Positions 38,831 to 47,296 of a stretch of DNA of 64,000 nucleotides are shown in pieces. Under the pieces are notes generated by a model, which saw nothing but the letters and a program-made list of their open reading frames with translations, was not told the origin of the DNA and searched no databases. The stretch is from contig NZ_SRHV01000005.1 in assembly GCF_004698125.1 (NCBI RefSeq), positions 248,001 through 312,000 on the forward strand, in the 5' to 3' direction. Source of the DNA: Halosimplex halophilum. Lineage in GTDB: Archaea > Halobacteriota > Halobacteria > Halobacteriales > Haloarculaceae. Position numbers and translations under genes: made by a program. Within the stretch, counting starts at the first letter, position 1. Each line of letters starts with the position of its first letter.

Positions 38831-38983
38831 ATGAGCCTCACTACGGAAGACCTCGCGGAGTTCGTGGCGACGGACCCGGAGGACGACGAGAGCGTTCCGC
38901 TGGGCGACGCGCTGGAGGAGCTGGCCGTCGACGTCGAAGTCGATGCTGTCGAGGCGGTTCGCGACGCCCGCGAACGGCTATGA
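38831..38983 (+). CDS. Antitoxin, VapB-like, 50 aa
   Basis: The product has 50 residues: acidic, with a short helical N-terminus (MSLTTEDLAEFVATD) and a second helix (VDAVEAVRDARERL) that would wrap a PIN toxin. It overlaps the toxin frame by 4 bp (ATGA, 38980-38983), the usual coupling in such pairs. The antitoxin family is inferred chiefly from position and size, since the DNA-binding part is minimal. Confidence 0.65.
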   Translation: MSLTTEDLAEFVATDPEDDESVPLGDALEELAVDVEVDAVEAVRDARERL

Positions 38984-39369
38984 AACTGCTTCTCGATACG
39001 AACGTCCTCGTCGCAGCGGTCACGACCGATACGGAGCGGTCGGACCTGGCACGAGAACTTCTCAACGAGGCCGACGACCCGCACGTCTCGGTACTCAACC
39101 TGATGGAGCTCAGGAGCGTCCTCTCGAAGAAAAAGCAGTTCGAGCGCGACCGGATCGAACAGATCGAAAACCGGGTCACGTCCCGAACGACGGTCACGTT
39201 CATCGATGCTTCGGACGGGATGGCTGCCAACTGACTCCAGTCCGAAACACTCCTCTATCCGATGGACGCCCTCGTTCTCGCCGCGGCCGAGGCGATCGAC
39301 GCGACGCTCGTCTCGTTCGACGGCGAACTGGTCGAACACGGAGCAGTGCTCCCGGAAGACGCGGTCTGA
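38980..39369 (+). pseudogene. VapC-type PIN-domain toxin interrupted by in-frame TGA
   Basis: The frame from the ATG at 38980 reads MKLLLDTNVLVAAV (D6) and LMELRSVLS (E43), the first two PIN acidic residues. It then meets TGA at 39232-39234 (codon 85). The same frame continues for 44 codons with the missing second half of the domain, YPMDALVLAAAEAIDATLV and SFD, carrying the other acidic residues (D96, D114), and stops at 39369. The shortened 84-residue product lacks half the active site, so RNase activity should be lost. An intact VapC would be about 129 residues. A single-base nonsense change is the simplest explanation. Confidence 0.75.
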
Positions 39370-39476
39370 ATACGCAGGAAACCGGATCGCCGGTCACTTC
39401 GCCACGCGGCCGCCCGTTCGACGACTTACCCCGGTCGGGCCGCGAATCGCGCTCCCCCGGCGCAATCAGGCTCCGC

Positions 39477-40598
39477 TCAGAGGTCGGCCACGTCCTCGAT
39501 GGCGTCAGTGAGCGCCCGGATGCTTTCCAGGTCGTGCTCACCCATGTGGCCGATGCGGAATGTTTTCTCGCCGAGCTGGGAGCCGTAGCCGTTCGAGAAC
39601 ACGAAGTCGTACTCCTCGGACACCTGTTCGATGGTCGCGGCCACGTCGATGCCCTGGGTGTTCTCGATGCAGGAGACGGTCTGGGAACGGTAGCCTTCCT
39701 CGGCGAAGAGATCGAAGTGTTCGCGGGCCCAGTCGTGGACGTACTCGGTCATCTCCTGGTGGCGCTGGTCGCGGGCGCGGTGGCCCTCCTCCAGCATGTG
39801 TTTCATCTGCTTGCGGTAGGCGAGCATGACCGGGATGGCGGGGGTGGAGTGGGTCTGACCCTTCCGGTCGTAGTAGTCCAGCGTGCGCTGGAAGCCGCCG
39901 TACCACGACGCCGAGTCCTTGTCGAGTTCCCGCTCGTAGGCCTCGTCGCTGACGACGCAGACTGCGAGGCCGGGGGGCATCGCGAACGCCTTCTGCGTCG
40001 AGGCGAAGATCACGTCGATGTCGTGTTCGTCGATGTCGACGTAGTCGCCGCCCAGCGCGGAGACGGCGTCGACGACGAAGTAGGTGTCCGGGTACTCGGC
40101 GACCACGTCGCCGATCTCCTCGATGGGGTTGCGGACGCCCGTCGAGGACTCGTTCATCACCGTGGCGACCACGTCGTAGTGTTTGTCGCTCTCCTCCAGT
40201 TCCGCGCGGATGTCCTCGGGCTTGATGGCCTCGCCCCAGTCGTACTCCAGGCGGTCGACGTCCTTGCCGAGGCGCTCGGCGACGTTGGCGTGGCGCTCGC
40301 TGAAGCTCCCGCAGGTGGGGACGAGGATGTTCTCGTCGACGAGGTTCAGCGTCGAGGCCTCCCAGAACTCGGTGCCGGAGGCGGTGAGGATGACGACCTC
40401 GTTGTCGGTGCCGAGGAACTCCTTGGTGTCCTCGACGATGGTCGTGTAGAGGTCGGTCATCCGGTCCATCCGGTGGCCGAACATCGGCTGGGCCATCTCG
40501 TCGATGACGTCCTCGCGCACTTCGGTCGGGCCGGGGATGTACAGCGTCTTGTCGTCGTAGTCGCCTGTGTATTCCTGTTTCTTGGGCACGGAAACCAC
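39477..40598 (-). CDS. Class V aminotransferase (alanine-glyoxylate/serine-pyruvate type)
   Basis: The protein has 373 residues. It is a fold-type I PLP enzyme of the alanine-glyoxylate/serine-pyruvate aminotransferase family: LYIPGPTEV at the start, LTASGTEFWEAS, FVVDAVSALGGD with the PLP-nitrogen Asp, and FASTQKAFAMPPG with the Schiff-base lysine. The start is GTG (40598), and a second GTG at 40589 would give the more usual PKKQEY beginning. It likely transfers amino groups to glyoxylate or pyruvate; the exact pair is not resolved. Its last 142 bp are duplicated at 38623-38764 beyond the vapBC remnant. Confidence 0.9.
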   Translation of the reverse strand: MVSVPKKQEYTGDYDDKTLYIPGPTEVREDVIDEMAQPMFGHRMDRMTDLYTTIVEDTKEFLGTDNEVVILTASGTEFWEASTLNLVDENILVPTCGSFSERHANVAERLGKDVDRLEYDWGEAIKPEDIRAELEESDKHYDVVATVMNESSTGVRNPIEEIGDVVAEYPDTYFVVDAVSALGGDYVDIDEHDIDVIFASTQKAFAMPPGLAVCVVSDEAYERELDKDSASWYGGFQRTLDYYDRKGQTHSTPAIPVMLAYRKQMKHMLEEGHRARDQRHQEMTEYVHDWAREHFDLFAEEGYRSQTVSCIENTQGIDVAATIEQVSEEYDFVFSNGYGSQLGEKTFRIGHMGEHDLESIRALTDAIEDVADL

Positions 40599-40712
40599 CG
40601 TCTGTTACCGGAACGGTCGGAGCGAGGCGGTATGGTAGTTTTGATGCCGGGGCGACACGGTCGACGCAGTCGACACAGTCGGCGTCGTCACCCCCCGCGA
40701 ATCGGTAGTTCG

Positions 40713-41111
40713 TCACTCGCCCCGCCACGGCGCCGAGAGGTGGACGTGGAACAGCTTCTCGCACTCCTCGTCGCCACAGACCGGACACTCGTCGGTGCCG
40801 GCGGCGTTCGCGTCCGATCCGGCGGTGTCGACGGTTGGAGCGTCGGTGTCGTCCGCCTCGCCCGTCGCCGCGATCACGCGACTGCCGGCGTGTCCGAGTT
40901 CGTAGCCGTCGGCCGTCTCGCGGACGAAGTACTCGCACAGGCGCCGCAGGTGGTAGCTGAACCGGCCGGAGTCGGCCACGCCGGCGCGCTCGCGCAGGCG
41001 GGTGAACGCCAGCGGCTCGTCGGCCTCGGCCAGCGCCCGCAGGATCGACAGTCGCGTTTCGTCGCCCAGCAGTTCGAACGCCTCGGCCGGGTCGTCGACC
41101 GGACCGGTCAT
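40713..41111 (-). CDS. ArsR-type winged-helix regulator with zinc knuckle tail
   Basis: The protein has 132 residues. Residues about 5-75 are an ArsR-like winged helix (FELLGDETRLSILRALAEAD, then RERAGVADSGRFSYHL). A flexible Asp/Ala-rich linker leads to a CPVCGDEECEKLF zinc knuckle near the C-terminus. This domain order is frequent in haloarchaeal regulators. It may control its own neighbourhood; target and ligand are unknown. Confidence 0.85.
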   Translation of the reverse strand: MTGPVDDPAEAFELLGDETRLSILRALAEADEPLAFTRLRERAGVADSGRFSYHLRRLCEYFVRETADGYELGHAGSRVIAATGEADDTDAPTVDTAGSDANAAGTDECPVCGDEECEKLFHVHLSAPWRGE

Positions 41112-41261
41112 CGGCGGGAGTGCGGCCGGCCGGTTCCTGTATTTTGTGGCGGGTGCGGGACCGACGAACTGCCGGCCGTCGAGGGCGAGCCGGGGGCTCG
41201 GGACGTGTGGTGGGAAGCGAGCGACTACCGCCGCGGTGGCGGCGGGGACGACCGGAACCGC

Positions 41262-41657
41262 TCAGGACAGGTCGATGTTCGCGGAGTCGTCGGCGCGGTC
41301 GAAGGTCACTTCGAGGATGCCGTTGTTGTACGACGCCGCGGCGGAGTGTTCGTCGACGCGAGCGGGCAGGCGGACCCGCTCGTGGTACTCGCGGGCGTCG
41401 CCGGCCGCGTCGAGGGTGAGCACTTCGCCGTCACAGCGCAGGTCGATGTCGCGCTTGTCGACGCCGGGGATGTCCGCGACCACCCGCAGGGAGTCGTCCT
41501 CCTCGTACACGTCGAGGTGGACGTCCGCGCCCGACGGCTCCGAGGCGCCGGGGTCGGCGCCCCCGCGGGTGCGGGCGTCGTCCATCACGTCGTTCATCAT
41601 CCGCTCTATCTCCCGGAAGAACTCGTCGAAGGGGTCGTCGCGGTCGTCGCGTCGCAT
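41262..41657 (-). CDS. Hsp20/alpha-crystallin small heat-shock protein
   Basis: The protein has 131 residues from the ATG at 41657. The alpha-crystallin domain covers about residues 43-126: DVHLDVYEEDDSLRVVADIP, then GVDKRDIDLRCDGEVLTLD and YHERVRLPARVDE, and NNGILEVTF near its end. The N-terminal arm (FDEFFREIERMMNDVMDD) is typical of archaeal Hsp20. It is an ATP-independent holdase that keeps unfolding proteins soluble. The tail is short and lacks a clear IxI motif. Confidence 0.92.
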   Translation of the reverse strand: MRRDDRDDPFDEFFREIERMMNDVMDDARTRGGADPGASEPSGADVHLDVYEEDDSLRVVADIPGVDKRDIDLRCDGEVLTLDAAGDAREYHERVRLPARVDEHSAAASYNNGILEVTFDRADDSANIDLS

Positions 41658-41801
41658 GCAACGTGCTATGTGGATCGGCGGCAAAAGCTTTCGGCTCGCG
41701 GATCCGTCCGGGCGTGACGGCGTGTGAGTCGAGTCGGTGTTTCGAGTCGCCCCCTCGTGAAGGGGATCGGGCCGATCGCGACCGCACTCGACGACAGGCG
41801 A

Positions 41802-42246
41802 TGAAAGCCCTCGGCGCGCTCGCGGTCGCTGTCGCCGGAAATCGAAGATTTCCAAGATGACGAGAGCGCTTCGCTCTCTCGAACCAAGCGACATATCCGC
41901 GCTCTCCGCACCGCCCGCTCACGGCACAGCCGTTCGCTTCGAGGCGCTGCGCGCCTCGCACCGCGCGGACAGGGGTCGCTCAGACGACTACATAAACGCG
42001 AGCACGCCTCGCCCGTTCAGTCCGCCGGGAGAGCAAGCTCTCCCGAGCCCGCGCTCACACGTTCGCGCGGACGCCAGGGACCGCGCCGCACCGCGACCGC
42101 AACCGCCCCGCACAGCACCGCAGACGGCCACGAACCTCCCCAGCCGATTCGCTCCGTCACTCCGTTCCTCCGCTCATCCCTCGCGCGGTTTCCGTCGCGC
42201 GCACGAGAGCGCGCTCCAGCGCGTGCCGACCGCACCGCGACCGCTA
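41802..42246 (+). repeat. Dispersed intergenic repeat, copy 1
   Basis: The 687-bp gap 41658-42344 has no convincing gene. From 41802 it carries a patchwork shared with 54046-54542: TGAAAGCCCTCGGCGCGCTC, GCGACATATCCGCGCTCTCC followed by GCACCGCCCGC, and further stretches up to GTCGCGCGCACGAGAGCGCG. Its last part (42177-42243) also matches the inverted copy at 63908-64000. An extra segment of about 55 bp (41831-41886), holding GAAATCGAAGATTTC, interrupts this copy. Confidence 0.7.
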
Positions 42247-42344
42247 CCTGACCCCTGTACCGCGGAGCAACCCGCCGGTCGACCGCGAAGCGCGGCGGGG
42301 TTCGATCCCGAGCGTATTTCACCGTCCTGCACGTTCGGTGGCAC

Positions 42345-43628
42345 GTGCGTCTCGTCCAGATCACGATCCCGACGGGCAAGCGCGAGACAGTCACGCGGGC
42401 GCTCGACGAGGAGGACATCGACTACATCGTCACGGACGAGACCAGCGGCCGGGAGTACGCCGCGGTGGCGTACGTCCCGCTGCCGACCAACGCCGTCGAG
42501 CCGGTGCTGGACACGCTCCGGGGCGCCGGCATCGACGAGAGCACCTACACGGTCGTCCTCGACGCGGAGACGGTCGTCTCCGACGAGTTCGAACAGCTGG
42601 AGGAGCGCTACGCCGAGGAGGAGAACGGCGACCGCATCGCCCGGGAGGAGCTGGTCGCGGCGGCCAAGGACCTGCTGCTGTCGACGCCGGCGTACCTCGT
42701 GATGACGGTCGTCAGCGCGGTCATCGCGACCGCCGGCCTCCTGCTGAACTCCCCGGCGGTCATCGTCGGGTCGATGGTGATCGCGCCGCTGATCGGCCCG
42801 GCGATGGCCGCCAGCGTCGGGACGGTCGTCGTCGACGACGACCTGTTCGCACGCGGCGTCAAGCTGCAGGCGGTCGGCCTCGCCGTCTCGATCGCGAGCG
42901 CCGCCGCCTTCGCGTGGCTGGTCAAGACCGTCCACCTGATCCCGCCGTTTACCGACGTGACGGCCATCCCGCAGGTCCGCAGCCGGCTGTACCCCGACTT
43001 CCTCTCGCTGGTGGTCGCACTCGGCGCGGGCGTCGCCGGCGCGATCTCGCTGACGGCGGGGATCTCCTCTGCGATCGTCGGCGTGATGATCGCCGTCGCG
43101 CTCATCCCGCCGGCGGCCACCGTCGGCATCGGTATCGCGTGGGGCAAACCCGTCGTCTCGCTGGGTTCGAGCGTGCTCGTGCTGGTGAACCTGCTGTCGA
43201 TCAACCTCGCCGCGCTGGTCGTCCTCCGCTACAGCGGCTACCGGCCGACCAACTGGTTCCAGCTGGAGGAGGCCCGCGGCGCGACCGTCCGCCGGATCGG
43301 CATCCTCGTCGTCGCCATCGTCGCGCTGTCGGTGTTCCTCGGCGGCGTCACCTACGACTCCTTCCAGGGGGCGACGACCGAGGAGCGGATCCAGGAGGCG
43401 ACAAACGCCGCGCTCGCCGAGACGGAGGGCTCCCCGGAGGTGCTCTCGATGGAGGTCAACCGCAGCGGCGGTCCGCTCTTTCGCCACCCCGTCGGGATCA
43501 CGGTGACCGTCGGCGTCGACGACCACGACCACCCGGCGCTGGCCGAACGGATCGACCGCCGCGTCGAGCGGGCCATCGACCGGGAGGTCGAGACACAGGT
43601 CCGGTACGTCGTCACCGACTCGGCCTGA
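42345..43628 (+). CDS. DUF389/TIGR00341 family membrane protein
   Basis: The protein has 427 residues from the GTG at 42345. A soluble N-terminal domain (about 1-110) is followed by six or seven helices with the family motifs LLNSPAVIVGSMVIAPLIGP and SSAIVGVMIAVALIPPAAT, and a soluble C-terminal domain from about 330. DUF389 proteins occur in bacteria and archaea; transport has been suggested but is unproven. The leader contains GTATTT about 30 bases before the start, a weak TATA candidate. Confidence 0.88.
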   Translation: MRLVQITIPTGKRETVTRALDEEDIDYIVTDETSGREYAAVAYVPLPTNAVEPVLDTLRGAGIDESTYTVVLDAETVVSDEFEQLEERYAEEENGDRIAREELVAAAKDLLLSTPAYLVMTVVSAVIATAGLLLNSPAVIVGSMVIAPLIGPAMAASVGTVVVDDDLFARGVKLQAVGLAVSIASAAAFAWLVKTVHLIPPFTDVTAIPQVRSRLYPDFLSLVVALGAGVAGAISLTAGISSAIVGVMIAVALIPPAATVGIGIAWGKPVVSLGSSVLVLVNLLSINLAALVVLRYSGYRPTNWFQLEEARGATVRRIGILVVAIVALSVFLGGVTYDSFQGATTEERIQEATNAALAETEGSPEVLSMEVNRSGGPLFRHPVGITVTVGVDDHDHPALAERIDRRVERAIDREVETQVRYVVTDSA

Positions 43629-43737
43629 CAGCCGGCTGTCACCCGCGGCGGGCCGGTCCCGGTCCGGTGTGTCCCGTCAGACGCCCGTCAGACGGTGATT
43701 TCGGACCTTCAAAGAGGCGTTTGAGTTAACGTGGTTG

Positions 43738-43747
43738 CTATTTGATA
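43738..43747 (+). promoter_or_regulatory. TATA-like element of SIMPL gene
   Basis: CTATTTGATA lies 22-31 bases before the ATG at 43769 in an AT-rich patch that also holds GAGTTAACG. Confidence 0.4.
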
Positions 43748-43768
43748 GGGGGTCGTCCGACCGAGTGC

Positions 43769-44524
43769 ATGAACTCACGACTCACACTCGCCGGCGTGGC
43801 CGTCGTCGCCGCGCTGCTGGCGACGGCGGGCGTCGGCGCCGCGTTCGCGGCCGGCGGCTCGCCGGTCGAGGCACAGCAGTCCGCCCAGGCGGACGCGAGC
43901 GACACGATCACCGTCGGCGCCTCCGGGCAGGTCCAGGCCGAGGCCGACCGCGCGGTCGTCCGCGTCGGCGTCGTCGCCACGGGTGACGACATCGAGACGG
44001 TCCGGTCGCACCTCTCGGAGAACGCCAGTTCGATGCGTTCGGCGCTCGAAGAGATGGGCATCGAGAGCGGTCAGATCCGGACGGCCTACTACGACATCTC
44101 GACGAACCGCCGCTACGGCGGCGGCCAGAGCGAGGAGCCGGCCTACCGCGCCATCCACACGTTCGCCATCACGACCGACGACCCCGACAGCGTCGGCCAG
44201 GTCGTCGACACCGCCGTCACCAACGGCGCCGACGAGGTCGACGGCATCGAGTTCACCCTCTCGGCGGACAAGCGCGAGGAGCTCCGCCAGGAGGCCCTGA
44301 CCGAGGCGATGAACACCGCGCGCGGCGAGGCCGGCACCATCGCCGCCGCCGAGGACCTGAGCGTCACCGGCGTCGACCGCGTCTCCACCACGGAGTACAG
44401 CGCCCGGCCCTACGCCGTCGAGACGGCCGCGCTCTCCGCCGGCGGCGACGCTGGCACCTCCATCGACAGCGGCCCGGTCAGCGTCAGCGCCTCCGTCACC
44501 GTCGTCTACGAGACCGACGGCTGA
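43769..44524 (+). CDS. SIMPL-domain (DUF541) secreted protein
   Basis: The protein has 251 residues from the ATG at 43769. It starts with a Sec-type signal (LTLAGVAVVAALLATAGVGA, cleavage likely near AFA). The mature protein is a SIMPL/DUF541 domain: ITVGASGQVQAEADRAVVRV, then IRTAYYDISTNRRY, TDDPDSVGQVVDTAV and the closing PVSVSASVTVVYE. Family members are periplasmic or surface proteins of poorly known role, some linked to oxidative stress. It stands alone between a DUF389 gene and a GTPase gene. Confidence 0.88.
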   Translation: MNSRLTLAGVAVVAALLATAGVGAAFAAGGSPVEAQQSAQADASDTITVGASGQVQAEADRAVVRVGVVATGDDIETVRSHLSENASSMRSALEEMGIESGQIRTAYYDISTNRRYGGGQSEEPAYRAIHTFAITTDDPDSVGQVVDTAVTNGADEVDGIEFTLSADKREELRQEALTEAMNTARGEAGTIAAAEDLSVTGVDRVSTTEYSARPYAVETAALSAGGDAGTSIDSGPVSVSASVTVVYETDG

Positions 44525-44729
44525 CGCCGACTGCCGCTCGTCCCACGACCGGTTGCCATCCGCCACCCACCGCCCGGCGCCCCGTACCGGTCCCGCGGCG
44601 TCGGGCACTCCCCACCCGCTGACGGTTCCGTTCTCCCGTCACCGGTTCCCCCGGTGACGCTTCGCTCGCCTCGACAGCCGCGGCTCGCGGTTCTGCGGGC
44701 CGCCGAAAAACAGCGGTCCGGTCCCGCCG

Positions 44730-45737
44730 TCAGGACCCGTCGTAGGGCAGTTCCGGCTCGTAGTCGACCGCCTCGACCGCGGCGTCGAGGACGCCCTGGA
44801 CGTTCTCGTCCTCGGTGACGCTCATGTACAGGTCCGCGTCCACGTCGCGCGAGCGGTCGGCCTTGTTGCAGACGGTGAGCACGGGCACGTCGAAGCGCGC
44901 TTCGAGGTCGTCGCGCAGGGCGAGCTGCGTGTCCAGCGGGTAGCCACACTCCCCGCTGGCGTCGACGAGCACGAGCACCCCGTCGGCGAGGTGTTCGAGC
45001 GCGCTGACGGCCTGCGATTCCACGTCGTTGCGCTCCTCGGGCGCCCGGTCGAGGAGACCCGGGGTGTCGACGATCTGGTAGCGGATGTGTCCGTCGTCGA
45101 AGTGCCCGACGCGGATCTCGGTCGTCGTGAACGGGTAGGAGGCGGTCTCGTTTTCGGCGTTGGTGACGGCGTTGACGAACGTGGACTTGCCGACGTTGGG
45201 GTAGCCGGCGACGACGATGGTCGGCTCGTCGGGACGGATGTCCGGCAGCGTCTTCAGGTCGTCGCGGGCGGCGCCGACCGCCGCGAGGTCGTCCTCGACC
45301 TCCTCGACCACGTCGGCGATGCGGGCAAAGGCCTGCTTGCGGAGCTCCCGGGCGGTGTCGATGTCGCCGGTGGCAATCCGGCCCTGGTACTCGTCGCGGA
45401 TCTCGGCGGTCTTCTGACTCGCCCAGTTGATCTCCGAGAGGTGCTGTCGGACGGCGTCGATACCGCCAATCGCCGGCGCGTCGTCGCCGGTGGTGTTGGA
45501 GGCGATGACGGCGTCGGCCAGTTCCTCGTAGAACGGGTCCAGGTCGTCGAAGTCCGGCCAGTCGGTGACGACGTTCTCCAGGTTGTCGGAGGCGATATTG
45601 GAGGCGGTCTGTAGCATCGAGAGTGGGGCGTCGTGGCCGCTCTTGGCCCGCCCCGCGCGCGCGGCCCGCGAGAACGCCTTGTCCACCAGCTCCTCGGCGG
45701 TCGGCGTCGTCGGCAGGTCCTCGAACGGTTGGCTCAT
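44730..45737 (-). CDS. Nog1-like GTPase
   Basis: The protein has 335 residues: a helical NOG1 N-terminal domain (about 1-165, MSQPFEDLPTTPTAEELV and HLSEINWASQKTAEIRDEY), followed by a TrmE-Era-Obg-type G domain with G1 GYPNVGKST, G2 within ASYPFTTT, G3 DTPG and G4 NKAD. Nog1 acts in large-subunit ribosome assembly in eukaryotes; the archaeal protein is presumed to do likewise. The family is nearly universal in archaea. Length is as expected for archaeal forms, which lack the eukaryotic C-terminal extension. Confidence 0.93.
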   Translation of the reverse strand: MSQPFEDLPTTPTAEELVDKAFSRAARAGRAKSGHDAPLSMLQTASNIASDNLENVVTDWPDFDDLDPFYEELADAVIASNTTGDDAPAIGGIDAVRQHLSEINWASQKTAEIRDEYQGRIATGDIDTARELRKQAFARIADVVEEVEDDLAAVGAARDDLKTLPDIRPDEPTIVVAGYPNVGKSTFVNAVTNAENETASYPFTTTEIRVGHFDDGHIRYQIVDTPGLLDRAPEERNDVESQAVSALEHLADGVLVLVDASGECGYPLDTQLALRDDLEARFDVPVLTVCNKADRSRDVDADLYMSVTEDENVQGVLDAAVEAVDYEPELPYDGS

Positions 45738-45907
45738 TGGGCCCCCGTAGACGGCCGGCGCGTAAAAGGCCGTTTACTCGCCGACGGCCGTGTCAGCCCG
45801 CCGCAGCCCGCGAGCCGGCGCCTGTTCCCCGACCCGCCACCCGCCCCGCCCACCGGGCCTGCGAACCACGGCGGATCGCCTATGGGTCCCGGCGCCCTAC
45901 AGAGGGT

Positions 45908-46273
45908 ATGACAGACTGGAGCGCGGTCGTCTGGGGGTTCGTCGCCGGTATCGTCGCGGGACTCGCCGCCTTCCTCGTCCCGGTGGTCGGCCACGTCGGC
46001 GCCGGGCTGATCGCGGGGTTCGTCGCCGGCTACCTCGCCGGCGGCGGCCTCGGGAACGGCCTCTGGCACGGGCTGCTCGCCGGCGCCTTCGGCGGGCTGG
46101 TGCTCGTCGTCGTCACTGCCCCCATCGCCGGCCTCCTGGGCGGCGCCCTCGGCGGCCCCATCGGCGGGCTGCTCGGCGGCGTCAGCGTCGTCGTCGTCGG
46201 CCTCGTCATCGCGTTCGTCTTCGCCCTCGACAGCGCCGTCGGCGGCGCCATCGGCGCGGTCCTCGCGGACTGA
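45908..46273 (+). CDS. DUF5518-like membrane protein
   Basis: The product has 121 residues with four hydrophobic helices of extreme Gly/Ala/Val content. GAGLIAGFVAGYLAGGGLGN is characteristic of the small membrane proteins I know as DUF5518, and the same family probably includes 23935-24393. The ATG at 45908 is well placed. Function unknown. Confidence 0.75.
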   Translation: MTDWSAVVWGFVAGIVAGLAAFLVPVVGHVGAGLIAGFVAGYLAGGGLGNGLWHGLLAGAFGGLVLVVVTAPIAGLLGGALGGPIGGLLGGVSVVVVGLVIAFVFALDSAVGGAIGAVLAD

Positions 46274-46338
46274 CCCGGAGCGTCGGGAACTGACCCGCCG
46301 GAGTCACCCTTTTGCCGGTCCCGTCCTGACGCTCGCAC

Positions 46339-46653
46339 ATGACCGAGATCGACGCCGGCGAACTCCTGCCGAACGAGCACGTCCAGCGGATGGCCGCGGC
46401 CGGGGAGGTCACACAGCTACACCGCGGGCACAGATACGCCGACGAGGGCGACACCTTCGAGGTCGACGGGACGACCTTCGAGGTGACCGACGTGACCCGC
46501 CGCACGCTCGGCGACCTGACCGACGAGGACGCCCAGCGTGAGGGATCCGAGGACCTGGCGGCCTACCGCGAGCGGCTGAAGCGCGTCCACGACTCCTTCG
46601 AGTGGGACGACGACAGCGAGGTCGTCCGTCACCGGTTCGAGCCGCGGGAGTAG
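46339..46653 (+). CDS. ASCH-domain protein
   Basis: The protein has 104 residues. The sequence fits the ASCH fold (a PUA-like beta-barrel): HRYADEGDTFEVDGTTFEVT, then LGDLTDEDAQREGSEDLAAY, where LTDEDAxxEG is the family's conserved loop. ASCH domains are thought to bind RNA or modified nucleosides, and some are amidohydrolases acting on N4-acetylcytidine; the specific role here is open. Confidence 0.82.
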   Translation: MTEIDAGELLPNEHVQRMAAAGEVTQLHRGHRYADEGDTFEVDGTTFEVTDVTRRTLGDLTDEDAQREGSEDLAAYRERLKRVHDSFEWDDDSEVVRHRFEPRE

Positions 46654-46712
46654 CTTCCGAACCCGTCCGAGGAGGACTACTGCCACGGCTACGGAAACCG
46701 GGACCGCAAGTA

Positions 46713-46873
46713 GTGTGAAAGACCCCACCCGCGTAGACTGCTCGTTCAGGAGAAACGGGTGGGAATGAAAGGGGCGACCGTCTGCACGAACCCCGGCGAC
46801 GCAAGCACTGGACCGAGCGAAGCGAGGGAAGCGCGCAGCGAGCCGCGGGAGTGCAGACGGTCGGGGCTTTCAC
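46713..46873 (+). ncRNA. Candidate structured RNA with three nested stems
   Basis: In the 288-bp gap between the ASCH and hisE genes three inverted repeats nest without crossing. GTGAAAG at 46715-46721 pairs with CTTTCAC at 46867-46873. CCCACCCG at 46724-46731 pairs with CGGGTGGG at 46756-46763. CGACCGTCTGCAC at 46775-46787 pairs with GTGCAGACGGTCG at 46851-46863. That gives a closed three-way-junction shape of about 160 nt. I do not recognise it as RNase P RNA, SRP RNA, a tRNA or a known riboswitch. Strand is not decided by pairing; the plus strand is listed by convention. Confidence 0.4.
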
Positions 46874-46941
46874 GCTGTTCGCAGTGCCGATCGAGTCCGC
46901 GGTCGCCGTGAGAGCGGTCGCGGTGACGACTGCGTTCGTCT

Positions 46942-47229
46942 CTACCGCCGCTCAGCCAACTCGTCGCGCAGGTCCGCCAGGTCCATGTCCTTCATCGCCA
47001 GCAGGACGAGCAGGTGGTAGACGATGTCGGCGGACTCGTGGGCGACCTCCTCGCGGTCGTCGTCCTTGGCGGCCAGCAGCAGCTCGGTCGTCTCCTCGCC
47101 GAGCTTCTCCAGGACGGCGTTCTCGCCCTTCTCGTGGGTGAACAGCGAGGCGGTGTAGGAATCCTCGGGGAGTTCGGCCTTGCGGTCCTCGATGACGGCG
47201 AACAGTTCGTCTAGCACGTCGTCAGTCAT
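46942..47229 (-). CDS. hisE: Phosphoribosyl-ATP diphosphatase
   Basis: The protein has 95 residues and the all-alpha MazG-like HisE fold: LDELFAVIEDRKAELPEDSY, ENAVLEKLGEETTELLLAAK, and HESADIVYHLLVLLAMKDMD with the metal-binding ExxE...ExxD pattern. It hydrolyses phosphoribosyl-ATP to phosphoribosyl-AMP in histidine synthesis. It stands apart from other his genes here and is not fused to HisI. Confidence 0.93.
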   Translation of the reverse strand: MTDDVLDELFAVIEDRKAELPEDSYTASLFTHEKGENAVLEKLGEETTELLLAAKDDDREEVAHESADIVYHLLVLLAMKDMDLADLRDELAERR

Positions 47230-47296
47230 TACACGGGCTGTCGGCGCGCTCCGGTAAGTCCCCTCGGGTTCGCGCTCGCGGCGACCGAGCGGGGAC

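Noticed and set aside
38831-39369. Treating vapBC as an active toxin-antitoxin system.
   Set aside because: The toxin frame has an in-frame TGA before two of its four acidic active-site residues.
41857-42702. A 281-codon plus-strand frame through repeat copy 1.
   Set aside because: It is Pro/Arg/Ser-rich, runs into the DUF389 gene in another frame, and has no equivalent frame in repeat copy 2.
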